Assembly (NCBI GenBank): GCA_028703175.1
Contig: JAQVNJ010000007.1
Span: forward strand, 26,379-90,378
Source of the DNA: JAAYCB01 sp012744395
GTDB lineage: Bacteria > Planctomycetota > Planctomycetia > Pirellulales > Thermoguttaceae
DNA length: 64,000 nucleotides
Reading direction: 5' to 3'
Under the pieces are notes generated by a model. That model was not told the DNA's origin and made no database searches. It was given only the letters and a program-made list of their open reading frames with translations. The position numbers and the translations under genes were made by a program. Positions 45,057-54,462 of this stretch are shown in pieces. Positions within the stretch are counted from its first letter, which is position 1, and each line of letters begins with the position of its first letter.

Positions 45057-45962
45057 TCAAGCCTGCTCCCACATCCGGCGGAGGAAAGCCATCGACTTGG
45101 GAATCTCCTCCTCGCGATTGCCGCGGCAGCCGCACTCGAAGCTGCAATAGTCCTGGTAACCGATCAGTTTCAGCCCGCGGAATCCGTCGAGATATCTCGG
45201 CTCGTCCTCCTCGGCGTCCTGGCCCGGCAAGACGCGCGTCTTCGAGGCCAGGTGCACGTGGTGCAGGTAGGCGCCGCCCGACAGGATCGCCCCCAGGCAA
45301 CTGGTCTCCTCGACGCCCATGTGATAGAAGTCGGCCATCAGGCAGATGCCCGGGCTGTTGCAGTCGCGGCAGATCGCCGCGCCGTCGGCAACTTGCCGGA
45401 GGAAGAACGCCTCCTTGCGATTGAGGGGTTCGAGCAACACCCGGGTGCCGGCTTTGACCGCATACTCACCGATCGCCGGCAAGGTATCGACGACGATCTC
45501 GCGGATTTCCTGATTGGTCCGGTCGGTTTCCGCACTGAACGCCGGCACGTGGATCACGCCGGTGCTCTGTAGTTCGGCGGCGGTGTCGATGGCGCGTTTG
45601 AACTGAACGACCGCGTCGGCCCGCGTAGCGGCGTCGCGCGAGACGATCGCCCCCTTGGCCGATCCCCAGCACAGGGCGCTGACCTTCAGCTTCGTGTTCC
45701 GCAGCGCGGCAAGCAGCTCCTTCTCTTGGCCAATGATATTGCCGTGCGGTTCCACGGCGTCGAAGCCCGCCCGCTCCATCCACGCCAGCTTCTCGGGCAA
45801 CTCTTTGCCCGGAATGAGCCCCAACTGGCTGGAGAGTTTCAGGACCGCCTCGCGCGGCGGGGGAGGAATTCTGGCGGGAGCTGCTTGCGCCGCACGGACA
45901 AGTCCGGCGCCGGCCACCGCGGCGGCTGACCCGGCCAGAAATCCACGTCGGTTGATCGTCAT
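45057..45962 (-). CDS. Tat-exported sugar phosphate isomerase/epimerase-like protein (TIM barrel)
   Basis: The 301-residue protein begins MTINRRGFLAGSAAAVAGA, a twin-arginine signal, followed by an AP-endonuclease-2-type TIM barrel (GFDAVEPHGN, TGVIHVPAF, RVLLEPLNRKEAFFLRQV, LMADFYHM). Glu in LLEPLN and Asp and His in MADFYHMG are the usual metal ligands of xylose-isomerase-like and hydroxypyruvate-isomerase-like enzymes. The sugar is unknown. AAGGAG lies 9 bases before the ATG. It is divergent from the HzsA-related gene. Confidence 0.88.
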   Translation of the reverse strand: MTINRRGFLAGSAAAVAGAGLVRAAQAAPARIPPPPREAVLKLSSQLGLIPGKELPEKLAWMERAGFDAVEPHGNIIGQEKELLAALRNTKLKVSALCWGSAKGAIVSRDAATRADAVVQFKRAIDTAAELQSTGVIHVPAFSAETDRTNQEIREIVVDTLPAIGEYAVKAGTRVLLEPLNRKEAFFLRQVADGAAICRDCNSPGICLMADFYHMGVEETSCLGAILSGGAYLHHVHLASKTRVLPGQDAEEDEPRYLDGFRGLKLIGYQDYCSFECGCRGNREEEIPKSMAFLRRMWEQA

Positions 45963-46312
45963 CGCTGGTTTCTCCTTGGAGTCGGACATTATCGGGTTAA
46001 AACACGACTCTGTTTCATGTTTTTGCAGCCAGCATCCGCGCGGCTGTCCGTCTCCGTGAATGTAATCGTTGCCGCTGCCCGTGCCAAGTGGGCGGCGAGC
46101 GGGGCCATCGTTCGCCGCGGCGATCCCGATTCTCGCGGCGAACAGTCCGGCGGGGCGGCCCGCTTGAGACAGTTGCCGCGAGATTGTTGACGGGGAGCGG
46201 CTGTGGTAGATTGGCAGGCCGCAGAGACGGAGATTCGTCTTGTGCCACCCGGAAACGCTGTTCGGCCACGGAGACGGCGGCAATTTGCGTGGAATTAATC
46301 GGAGAGAGGGTC
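45963..46312. other. Divergent intergenic region (350 bp)
   Basis: A promoter-like pair TTGTTG (46184-46189) and TAGATT (46207-46212), 17 bp apart, is weakly possible for the HzsA-related gene. Otherwise nothing is seen. Confidence 0.35.
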
Positions 46313-48925
46313 ATGCACTCCCCAACGTTGCCGGTCTTGCTGTTGTTGCTGGTTTCGCCCGCGTTTGGCCAGGCGCCGCAGCAGAACGGGGCCGCCAAGA
46401 AACCGTCGATGCTCGATTCTTTCCTCGCGGCCGGCATGCCGGAGGAAATCCTCTTCGCCGTTCGCAAACCGAGCATCGACGGCCACTGGTATGCCAGCAT
46501 CGCGTATTATTCGACCGACCAGTGCCGCACGACGTTTCCGATGAATTCCGGCGGAAAGCTCTGCATCTATAACGTCAAGACCGGGCAAGTCCGGACGATC
46601 TTCGAGGACCCCCAAGGCAATATCCGCGACCCGCAGATTCACTACGACGGCCAACGGCTCGTCTTCGCCTACCTGCCCAAGGGGAAGAAGCATTACAGTC
46701 TCTACGAGATCAACATCGACGGCAGCGGCCTGAAACAGTTGACCGGCGAGGGCGAGGACGTTGTGCCCGGAATGGAGGACCACCAGACCTATTCCCCGCC
46801 GGGTTGGGACGATTTCGAGCCGACCTACCTGCCGGACGATCAGATCATCTTCTGTTCGACGCGGGCCAACCGCTATGTCCAATGCTGGCTGACGCAGGTG
46901 GGCACGCTCTACAAGTGCGACGCCGACGGGAGCAACATCCGCGCGTTGTCGGCCAACGTGGAGCACGACAACACGCCGTGGGTGCTCTCCAACGGGCAGG
47001 TCGCCTACATGCGGTGGGAATACGTCGACCGGTTTCACATGGGCTACCATCACCTTTGGGCGATGAATCCCGACGGCACCCGCCAGATGATCCTCTACGG
47101 CAACCAGATCAACCACGGCACGATTCTGGCCCCCAAGCCGGTTCCGAACAGTCCGAAGCTCGTCGTCACATGGTCGCCGGGCCACGGCATGCGCGAGCAT
47201 TACGGCCGGATCGCGCTGGTTGATCCGCGACTCGGGCCGGACGACCCCAAGGGCGTTGAGTACATCAGCAAGGGCAACGTCCACTGCGACCCCTGGGCGT
47301 TCAGCGAACACCATTTCCTGGCCGCCAACAAGACGGCGATTGAGCTGCTCAGCAGCGCTGGGGAAACCGAGGTCCTCTACCAGTTGCCGGAAGACCTCGC
47401 CAAGGCCGGATACTGGATCGGCGAACCGCGGCCGCTGATGCAGCGCGCCCGGCCGCCCGTGATCGCCGACCAGACCAACCCCTCCGCCGCGTACGGCACG
47501 CTGGCGCTGGCCAACATCTACAAAGGCCGCAAGATGCGGAGTGTCAAGCCGGGCACGGTCAAATCGCTGCTGATCTACGAGGTTCTGCCCAAGCCGATCA
47601 ACTATGCCGGGGCGATGTCCGAAATGTCCGCCGGCGGCACCTTCTCCGTCGAGCGGCTGATCGGTTCCGTTCCAGTCTCGGACGACGGCAGCGCCTATTT
47701 CAAGCTGCCGGCGCTCCGCAGCTTCCTGTTCCTGGCGATGGACGAAAAAGGGCACTGCGTGAAGCGGATGCATTCGTTTACGAGCGTGATGCCGGGCGAG
47801 AAGACGACCTGCGTCGGCTGCCATGAACCGCGGATGGAAACGCCCAGCGCCGAGGATCGCGACGCGCTGATCCGGCTGCTGCGGACCCGGCCCGCCGACC
47901 CCGAACCGGTCGCCGGCGTGCCGGAAATCTTCGATTATGCCCGCGACATCCAGCCGATCCTCGACAAGCACTGCCTGGAGTGCCACAACCACGACCGCGA
48001 AGAGGGCGGGTTCAACATCTCCGGCCATTGGGGACCGCTCTACCCGATCGGCTATATCCAGATGTCCTGGCGGGAGCTGTTCGGCGACAACCGGGTGATC
48101 TTGCCGTATTCCGAGCACAGCAAGAGCAATTTCGAGCCGTACGAGATCGGCACCGGCTCGAGCCGCCTGCTGAGGCTCATCGAGCAGGGGCATGCAGGCG
48201 TCAAGATGCCGGAGAATGAGCAGAAGATCATTCGCCACTGGCTCGACGCGGGCGCGAATCACGCGGGCACTTACGCCGTCAATAGCCACGGCACGATCGG
48301 CTACTACCTGCACAGCGCCAATGTCCGCAACGACAAGGATTGGCCGGAGACCCGGGCGATGGTGGAAGTCATCAACCGCCGCTGCGACCGGTGCCACGCG
48401 CCGACCGAGGCCGAAAAGCAGATTGGCACGTACAAGCTCCCGGCGCACTTCTACGCCCGCTACTACCCGCCCGAGCAATTCCAGAAGAACATCTACCTGG
48501 CGCACACGATGTCGGAAGACGGCGGGCGGTTCAACCGCCACCTGATCTTCAACCTGTCGTATCCGGAGTTGTCGAAAGCGGCCCGCGCGCCGCTGGCCAA
48601 AGAGGCCGGCGGGCTGGGCGTCTGCCAGGCGCGGTCGGGCGAAGCGGTGTTCAAGGACAAGACCGACCCGGGTTACCTGGCAATCGTGGCGGCCGTCGCC
48701 CGCGGCCGCAGGCAGATCCTGGAGGAGAACAACCGCTTCTCAATGATCAACCCCAGCCCGAACAACGGCGAGAACTGCCCGGTGCGGTTCGTTCCCCGCC
48801 GCGACTATGTTCGCGAAATGATCCGCTACGGAGTGCTGCCAGTCGACCACGACTTCAATGCGTCCGTCGATCCCTTCGAACTGGACAAGGCCTACTGGAA
48901 GACGTTCTGGTACGCGCCGAACTGA
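46313..48925 (+). CDS. HzsA-related exported multiheme protein
   Basis: The 870-residue protein has a signal peptide (about 1-19), a propeller-like N-terminal half (ILFAVRKPSIDGHWYASI, VEHDNTPWVLSNGQVAYMRW, PKLVVTWSPGHGMREHYG) and c-type heme motifs CxxCH at Cys500 (CVGCH), Cys554 (CLECH) and Cys691 (CDRCH). The arrangement matches the family named after the hydrazine synthase alpha subunit, which is widespread in planctomycetes that do not perform anammox. No hydrazine pathway gene is near, so the link to hydrazine is by name only. It probably mediates electron transfer or redox chemistry in the periplasm. GGAGAGAGG precedes the ATG. Confidence 0.87.
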   Translation: MHSPTLPVLLLLLVSPAFGQAPQQNGAAKKPSMLDSFLAAGMPEEILFAVRKPSIDGHWYASIAYYSTDQCRTTFPMNSGGKLCIYNVKTGQVRTIFEDPQGNIRDPQIHYDGQRLVFAYLPKGKKHYSLYEINIDGSGLKQLTGEGEDVVPGMEDHQTYSPPGWDDFEPTYLPDDQIIFCSTRANRYVQCWLTQVGTLYKCDADGSNIRALSANVEHDNTPWVLSNGQVAYMRWEYVDRFHMGYHHLWAMNPDGTRQMILYGNQINHGTILAPKPVPNSPKLVVTWSPGHGMREHYGRIALVDPRLGPDDPKGVEYISKGNVHCDPWAFSEHHFLAANKTAIELLSSAGETEVLYQLPEDLAKAGYWIGEPRPLMQRARPPVIADQTNPSAAYGTLALANIYKGRKMRSVKPGTVKSLLIYEVLPKPINYAGAMSEMSAGGTFSVERLIGSVPVSDDGSAYFKLPALRSFLFLAMDEKGHCVKRMHSFTSVMPGEKTTCVGCHEPRMETPSAEDRDALIRLLRTRPADPEPVAGVPEIFDYARDIQPILDKHCLECHNHDREEGGFNISGHWGPLYPIGYIQMSWRELFGDNRVILPYSEHSKSNFEPYEIGTGSSRLLRLIEQGHAGVKMPENEQKIIRHWLDAGANHAGTYAVNSHGTIGYYLHSANVRNDKDWPETRAMVEVINRRCDRCHAPTEAEKQIGTYKLPAHFYARYYPPEQFQKNIYLAHTMSEDGGRFNRHLIFNLSYPELSKAARAPLAKEAGGLGVCQARSGEAVFKDKTDPGYLAIVAAVARGRRQILEENNRFSMINPSPNNGENCPVRFVPRRDYVREMIRYGVLPVDHDFNASVDPFELDKAYWKTFWYAPN

Positions 48926-49196
48926 GTGGGGACCCCGCTTGGGATCTGGATCGACCGCGCCGATCCGAGTGGCGACGAGGAAATCCGCAAGGGGACCGCA
49001 CCGCAGGTATTGCGCATTTTGACATACAGGAGCTGCAAATCTGCCGATGTCCGGCGGTTCGCCGTAGGTCGCTCGTAGGTCTGGCGATCGATTCCAAGGG
49101 TTTTGTCAGCGCCCAGGGCATTTTGAACAACCTCGGTAATCCAGAGCAGCATTTCTTGGAAGCGGAGCAATTCCAAAAACAACGGAAGGCCTTGCC

Positions 49197-49867
49197 ATGA
49201 AGACTTCAAGGCTGTCGCTGACCATCTGCCTGCTGTCCGTGGCGGCGGAGAATTCGCCTCCGGCGCCCGCCTCTCCCGCCATCGCCACGACAACCTGCAC
49301 CTCGGCGACGTCTATTCATTCAACGATCTGGCGGCCATCGATCTATCCCGCTACAAGGTCGTGTTTCTGCCGGCGACGAGCCTGATTACCCCGGAACGGG
49401 CGGAGGTGCTCAAAAAGCATCTCTGCCGGGACGGGCGGACGCTCGTGTGGACCTATGCCCCGGGAATCTCCGACGGCAAGACGCTCGACGTTGCCCGGAT
49501 CAAGCAATGGACGGGGTCGGAATACAAGACCGCGGGGCCGGCGACCGTGGAGATGGAAGGTTGGAAGGCCGTCTACTGTTTCGAGTACAAGACGATGACT
49601 CCCGCGCTCTTGAAGCAAATCATCAAGGGCGCCGGCGTTCTTTAGTATACCGACGAGGAGAACCCCGTCTACGGCAACGGCCGACTCTTGGCCGTCCATT
49701 TCAAGGCAGGCGGGCGGAAAGACGTCTACTTGCCCAAGGAATATCGAAAGGTCGTCGACGTCTTCAACGACAAGGTCGTGGCGGAGAACGCCCGGCAGTT
49801 CACCGATGACTTCCAGACGCCCGACACGGCGATTTTCGAACTGCGTGGCGGCGAGGGCGACCGCTGA
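49197..49867 (+). pseudogene. Remnant of an exported glycosidase-like gene: internal deletion, frameshift and nonsense
   Basis: The 5' end encodes a signal peptide (MKTSRLSLTICLLSVA) in one frame. From about 49260 onward the coherent protein is in another frame: LHLGDVYSFNDLAAIDLSRY, FLPATSLITPERAEVLKK, RTLVWTYAPGISDGKT, then a TAG at 49643, and then YTDEENPVYGNGRLLAVHF and NARQFTDDFQTPDTAIFEL to the stop at 49867. The second block resembles the glutamine-amidotransferase-like C-terminal domain of planctomycete beta-galactosidase-like proteins. The middle of the gene is missing. The 271 bp before it (48926-49196) show no gene. Two independent lesions make decay the simplest reading. Confidence 0.7.
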
Positions 49868-49881
49868 ACGGTCACGATTGC

Positions 49882-52260
49882 TCAATCGGACCGCACGAGG
49901 AAGACCCGGTCCACGTAGACGGCCTCGACTTCCTGCCGGTTGCGGACCACGGGCGCGATCCAGACATACATCTGTTTGCGCAGCGTCTGAACGCCGAGAT
50001 CGACCGACTGGTACTCGCTTCCGCGCACGGCGCTGACCGGGATCGGCTTGGAGACGACGCTTCGCCGGCCCGCGTCGTCATAGATGCCCACGGTCATCGC
50101 GTTGCCCTGGTGGCTGTGGGCGTCGCACCGCAGCCGCAGGTACACGCGCCAGCGACTATCGTCGGTCACGCCATAGTCGCCCAGCGGATAGCTGTGACAG
50201 GCCCAGATCTGATGCGTGTTCGGCATCCGGCGGCTGAGGCCGTTGGAGGCCGCGTCATCTTTTACCACCGTATACAGATTCGGTTCCGAACGCGGGATGT
50301 AGTCGGACTCCTGCAAGTCGATCCACCTCTCCTTGGGAAACCCCGCGCACTCGTTGGGCGTGTCGCCGGGAGGATCAGGCTCCTGGCGAAAAGTAAAGCC
50401 CTTGGCGAAATCTTCGGGAAACCGGCGGCCCTGCCGATACTCGCCGGCGTTGTACTTTTTGAGAAGCTGGCAAAACTCGATCAGCGCTTTTTCCGGGTCT
50501 TCCGGACCGAGCAGTTCGGCCCCCGTCCGCCGCGCTTCGCGCTGGAGCAATTGGTAGTGCCGCAGCCAGACGTGGTCCAGCGGCAATCGCTCGCGGCGGA
50601 CGCGCTGGGCCAGGACGGGGTCGTCGGCCACGGCCGCGGCGGCGGCGGCGGCGGCGAACAGCTCCCAGGCTCGGTTGATGTCCGCCAGCGTAAGCCATCC
50701 GCGGGTGTCGTTCATGAAGCAGCGGATGGGGATGTTTGCGCGTTGGCCCGCTTCGCTGATCAATTCGATGTACTGGATCAGATGGGGCGCGGCGGCGCCG
50801 TAGTAGCCGTCCATGAACTCGTGGAGAAGCCGTTTCTCGTCGGCGCCGGGGTCCCACAGAAGGTGCGCAAGGTACCATGCCCGCAATCGCACGAAGTCTC
50901 CGACGCGGCATCCGCTGTCGCCCTGCTCGAAGATGCCGATCGCGCCGCAGTCGACGAAATAGCGCAGGTTCGCCGCCAGGACATGGAAGTTCGGATGGGG
51001 TGCGAAATAGTTGGAAAAGTTGGTCACGTAGTCCCAGATATAGAGTTGGGATGACATGGCTCTCCAGCCTTCCAGGTCCTGGCGAAAGGCCACGTTGGCA
51101 TCGTCCTTCCCTTCGGCCAAGGTCTCGGAGAACGAGCACTCGATGGAACAGAGCCGGATCAACACGTTGTGCCGCGGCCGCACGTGCTTCGGCGGCTTGC
51201 GCGTGTATTGGTAGGCCAGCGTTTCGACCAGGATGCCCGGGTGCTCTTTTTCCACTTCTTCCGCAACCTTGTTAATGAAATGAATCAGCGAGCCGGCGGG
51301 CGTCCCCTCGTGCTCATCGAGCGCCGTGCATTTCTCGCACTCGCAATTGCCCTTCCAGTCGTTCTGGCTGATCGAGATCATCGTGGCGCCCGGGTTGGCG
51401 CGAATCCGCTCGTTGACCACGCGGACCATTTCCTCGCGCATCTGGTCGTTGGTCAGGCACAACTGCGAGTGTTCTTTCCTCCGCTCGCCGTTGATCAGGC
51501 TGTACCACTCGGGATGTTTGTCGAAATACTTGGCCGGCGGCAGCAAACCGTTGATCTGATAGAACGTGTGGACCCAGCCGATCAGCCCGTTGGGCCCGCC
51601 GTATTCGTCGGGAATCGAATAGTGGTCGTGACCGTTCAGCCTGAGCCGCGCGGAGAAAATCCCCATCGCCCGCTGCTCGTCTTCAGTAACCAGCGAGTGA
51701 TCCGTGAAGCAACCGTCGGAAAGCTCCAGGTAGCGCGTCGCGCGATCGATCACCTTGGGAGCGTAGGCGATGTCCAGCCGGGGGATGGTCAGCGTCGGCC
51801 GCTTGGGAATATACGTCTCCGTCTGCGTCCACCAGCGGACGCCGAGCGTGTCTTCGAGAAACGTGTAGACGGCGTAGAGCGTGCCGCGCCGGGGGTGGCC
51901 CACGAGCACCAGGTCCGGCCCGACGGTCTTGATGACGATCCCATCCGGGGCCAAACTTGCCGGGTCGATCGACGGCAGGAGCTTCCTTGTCAGCGGCGAG
52001 TCGCCCAGCACGATCCGGGCGGCGGCCTGAGCAGCCTCGGATTCCGCAAGAATCGGCAACGTGGCGCCGGTGATTTCCGCCAGGTGCGTCTGCAACTCGC
52101 CGGCGGCCGTGCGTTCGACGGGGGTTGCGTTCTCCGGCAAGACGATCGCATAATCGCTTTTGCCGTCCAGGCTCAAGTTCAATTCAGCGGCAGCCGCGGG
52201 GGCGGCCGCGAGCACGACGAGCATGGCGGCAGCGCCTGAACGGAAAGCTTCGAGCAGCAT
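49882..52260 (-). CDS. Exported DUF4838-domain protein
   Basis: The 792-residue protein has a signal peptide (about 1-25) and an N-terminal GH20b-like or glucuronidase-like domain (AIVLPENATPVERTAAGELQ, RIVLGDSPLTRKLL). The DUF4838 body follows (ISISQNDWKGNCECEKC, LETLAYQYTRKPPKHVRP, IRLCSIECSFSE). DUF4838 proteins are TIM barrels related to alpha-glucuronidases and are frequent in planctomycetes. The C-terminal 170 residues form a jelly-roll-like domain (WRVYLRLRCDAHSHQG). A short run of nine alanines lies near residue 550. AGGAG lies about 9 bases before the ATG. The substrate is unknown. It is divergent from the SIS protein. Confidence 0.85.
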   Translation of the reverse strand: MLLEAFRSGAAAMLVVLAAAPAAAAELNLSLDGKSDYAIVLPENATPVERTAAGELQTHLAEITGATLPILAESEAAQAAARIVLGDSPLTRKLLPSIDPASLAPDGIVIKTVGPDLVLVGHPRRGTLYAVYTFLEDTLGVRWWTQTETYIPKRPTLTIPRLDIAYAPKVIDRATRYLELSDGCFTDHSLVTEDEQRAMGIFSARLRLNGHDHYSIPDEYGGPNGLIGWVHTFYQINGLLPPAKYFDKHPEWYSLINGERRKEHSQLCLTNDQMREEMVRVVNERIRANPGATMISISQNDWKGNCECEKCTALDEHEGTPAGSLIHFINKVAEEVEKEHPGILVETLAYQYTRKPPKHVRPRHNVLIRLCSIECSFSETLAEGKDDANVAFRQDLEGWRAMSSQLYIWDYVTNFSNYFAPHPNFHVLAANLRYFVDCGAIGIFEQGDSGCRVGDFVRLRAWYLAHLLWDPGADEKRLLHEFMDGYYGAAAPHLIQYIELISEAGQRANIPIRCFMNDTRGWLTLADINRAWELFAAAAAAAAVADDPVLAQRVRRERLPLDHVWLRHYQLLQREARRTGAELLGPEDPEKALIEFCQLLKKYNAGEYRQGRRFPEDFAKGFTFRQEPDPPGDTPNECAGFPKERWIDLQESDYIPRSEPNLYTVVKDDAASNGLSRRMPNTHQIWACHSYPLGDYGVTDDSRWRVYLRLRCDAHSHQGNAMTVGIYDDAGRRSVVSKPIPVSAVRGSEYQSVDLGVQTLRKQMYVWIAPVVRNRQEVEAVYVDRVFLVRSD

Positions 52261-52663
52261 TGTTGCATCTCCTGGCCAAAGGGGAGCATCAGCAGCGGTT
52301 GAGCACATCGCAGGCGGCCGGCAGTCTTGCCGGCACGCTTGATCGAATCTGGAGGTCCGTTCCCATGATACCTCTTGCGGGGAGGACTGCAATCAGCTTT
52401 CCGTTCTTGGGGACCGTGATTTTCGGTCGCCCGTCCGCGGGATGAGCCACGATCGGGTGACAAGTTTCGCGCGGATCGCGCCGGCAACGTGTCGCATTGC
52501 ACAATTCGGCGACCGGGCATGCCGATCCGCAAGGCATTGGCCGACGGCAAGCCGCCGTCTTCTGTTGACGCAGGCTCTGGCACGTTGGAGAATTTCAGCC
52601 AGACGGCCAGATTCGCGTTCCCCTGTCAATGATCACTGTTTCCCTGAAGAGAGCCATAACGCG
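52261..52663. other. Divergent intergenic region (403 bp)
   Basis: Between the DUF4838 and SIS genes. It carries the promoter candidate at 52565-52593. No gene is supported. Confidence 0.45.
52565..52593 (+). promoter_or_regulatory. Candidate promoter for the SIS-domain gene
   Basis: TTGACG (52565-52570, 5 of 6) and GAGAAT (52588-52593, 4 of 6) are 17 bp apart, about 70 bp before the ATG at 52664. Spacing and distance are normal for a sigma-70 promoter. Confidence 0.4.
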
Positions 52664-54445
52664 ATGCACACGCCACGAGAGCAAGCCCGCCTGTTCCTGG
52701 AAAACGAGACGGCCTTTCGCCTCGGGGCCCTGCCGACCGAGCAGTCGCACCCGGTGACGGCGACGCTGTCAGAGACGATCGCCAAGAGCATGGTCGATGG
52801 GATTGAAACGCTGATGCGCGTCGACGACGACATCCCGCCGGCGATGCAGCGGGTCGTTGCCGATCCGGCATTCGCACAATTGGTCGAGGCGCTGAGCGAA
52901 GCGATCGTCGCCGGCAAGCGCGTCTTCCTCACCGGCTGCGGCGCGACGGGCCGGCTGGCGATCCTCCTGGAGGCGGCTTGGCGGACCTTCTGGCAGGAGC
53001 TCCGCGGGCGCTGGCCGAGCCTTTACGCCAGCTTGCCCAACCGCGAAGACACGTTCGTCAGCGTGATGGCGGGCGGCGACCACGCGCTGATCCGTTCGGT
53101 CGAGGGCTTCGAGGATTCGACCGATCTGGGCCGCTATCAGCTCAAGGAAGCGGGCGTCGGCGCGGGCGACGTCGTCGTGGCGGTCACTGAAGGCGGTGAG
53201 ACTTCGTTCGTGATCGGCACCGCCTGGCAGGGGCTGGAGGCCGGGGCGCGTGTCTTTTTTGCCTACAACAACCCGACGGAAGTGCTTCGCGAGCACGTGG
53301 CGCGTTCGCGCGAGGTCATCGACGAGCCTCGGATCACGAAACTCGATCTGTTCACGGGCTCGATGGCAATTGCCGGCTCGACGCGGATGCAGGCCACGAC
53401 CAGCGAGCTGTTGGCGATCGGCGGCGCGCTGGAGCTGGCCTTGCTCGACGTGCTGGGACGCTGGGCCCCACCAGAAGTGCTCCGTCCTCTCGGCTTGCCG
53501 GAGCGGCGGGCGGAAGACTATCCGCGGATCTTCGCGGAACTTCTCGAGCAGCTCCGCCGCCGCGAGAATCTCGAGGCGATCGCCGGACTGATCCAGTGGG
53601 AAGAAGGCCTGTATCGCAAGCAGGGGCTGGTCACGTACATGACCGACCGCTTTCTGCTCGATGTGCTGACCGACACCACGGAGCGCGCGCCGACCTTCCG
53701 CCTGCCTCCGTTCCGAAAGTGCGACGACGCCGTCTCGGCGCGGAGCTGGGCGTTTGTCAAGAATCCCTGCTGCGGCACGCCGGAGGCATGGTTTCGCGTC
53801 TTGCAGCGCGAACCACGGGGAATCGACTGGCCGATGTCGGTCTACGAGTCGCTGAACGTCGTCACCGTGATCCGCAACGGGCTGCCCCGGTTGAACAATG
53901 CCGAGATCGCCAAGTTCCTCATCGGCAATGAGCGCGACCCATCGCGCTTCGAGGCAAATGATTCGGGGCTGGCGATGATCCTGGTCGGCGACGAGATCAC
54001 CCGGCAGGGGCCGTCCCGGGACGCGTTCGACGCCGGCTTCGCCGCTCATGCCCCGGACTTCGCTCGCACGGCGGCCATCGGCATCGGCCCTGACCGGCCC
54101 GATCGGCAGGTTGAGACGGTGTTTCACGTCGTCTGCGAATTGCCCAACGCGCCCCTGCAATTATGGGAGCGGCTCGCGGCGAAGCTCGTGCTCAACTTGA
54201 TGTCGACGGCGACGATGGTCCGCATCGGGCGGGTTGATGGCAACTACATGTCCCACGTGGAGACGACCAACAAGAAGCTGATCGACCGGGGCACCCGCCT
54301 GGTGGCGCACCTGGCGGGCGTCGATTACGAGACCGCCTGTTACGCGCTGCATGAGGCAATGCACGAGGTGGCCCACCAGGATCGGACCACCAAGGACGCC
54401 CCCTCGCCGGTTGCCGTGGCCGTCGAGCGCCTGCGGAAGGGCTGA
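52664..54445 (+). CDS. Double-length SIS-domain protein related to MurQ etherases
   Basis: The 593-residue protein resembles N-acetylmuramic acid 6-phosphate etherase (MurQ), which removes lactate from the sugar. It shares VFLTGCGATGRLAILLEAAW, GGETSFVIG and GSTRMQATTSELLAIG, and near its C-terminus KLVLNLMSTATMVRIG. MurQ is about 300 residues; here the motifs are spread over two SIS-like halves (about 60-280 and 370-593) with a long insertion between (LLEQLRRRENLEAIAGLIQW region). It is probably a sugar-phosphate lyase or isomerase of the amino-sugar type. A ROK kinase elsewhere in the window could supply phosphosugars. Neighbours are sugar-breakdown genes. Confidence 0.8.
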   Translation: MHTPREQARLFLENETAFRLGALPTEQSHPVTATLSETIAKSMVDGIETLMRVDDDIPPAMQRVVADPAFAQLVEALSEAIVAGKRVFLTGCGATGRLAILLEAAWRTFWQELRGRWPSLYASLPNREDTFVSVMAGGDHALIRSVEGFEDSTDLGRYQLKEAGVGAGDVVVAVTEGGETSFVIGTAWQGLEAGARVFFAYNNPTEVLREHVARSREVIDEPRITKLDLFTGSMAIAGSTRMQATTSELLAIGGALELALLDVLGRWAPPEVLRPLGLPERRAEDYPRIFAELLEQLRRRENLEAIAGLIQWEEGLYRKQGLVTYMTDRFLLDVLTDTTERAPTFRLPPFRKCDDAVSARSWAFVKNPCCGTPEAWFRVLQREPRGIDWPMSVYESLNVVTVIRNGLPRLNNAEIAKFLIGNERDPSRFEANDSGLAMILVGDEITRQGPSRDAFDAGFAAHAPDFARTAAIGIGPDRPDRQVETVFHVVCELPNAPLQLWERLAAKLVLNLMSTATMVRIGRVDGNYMSHVETTNKKLIDRGTRLVAHLAGVDYETACYALHEAMHEVAHQDRTTKDAPSPVAVAVERLRKG

Positions 54446-54462
54446 CCAGCGGCACCGGTGGT

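Noticed and set aside
46295..48541. A 748-residue antisense frame across the HzsA-related gene
   Set aside because: The plus-strand heme motifs CxxCH and the signal peptide settle the coding strand.
46313..48925. Evidence of anammox metabolism
   Set aside because: The HzsA-related family is widespread in non-anammox planctomycetes, and no HzsB/C or nitrogen-cycle partner is present here.
48926..49196. Short gene between the HzsA-related gene and the pseudogene
   Set aside because: The frames found are short and show no recognisable motif or ribosome binding site, so no gene is called.
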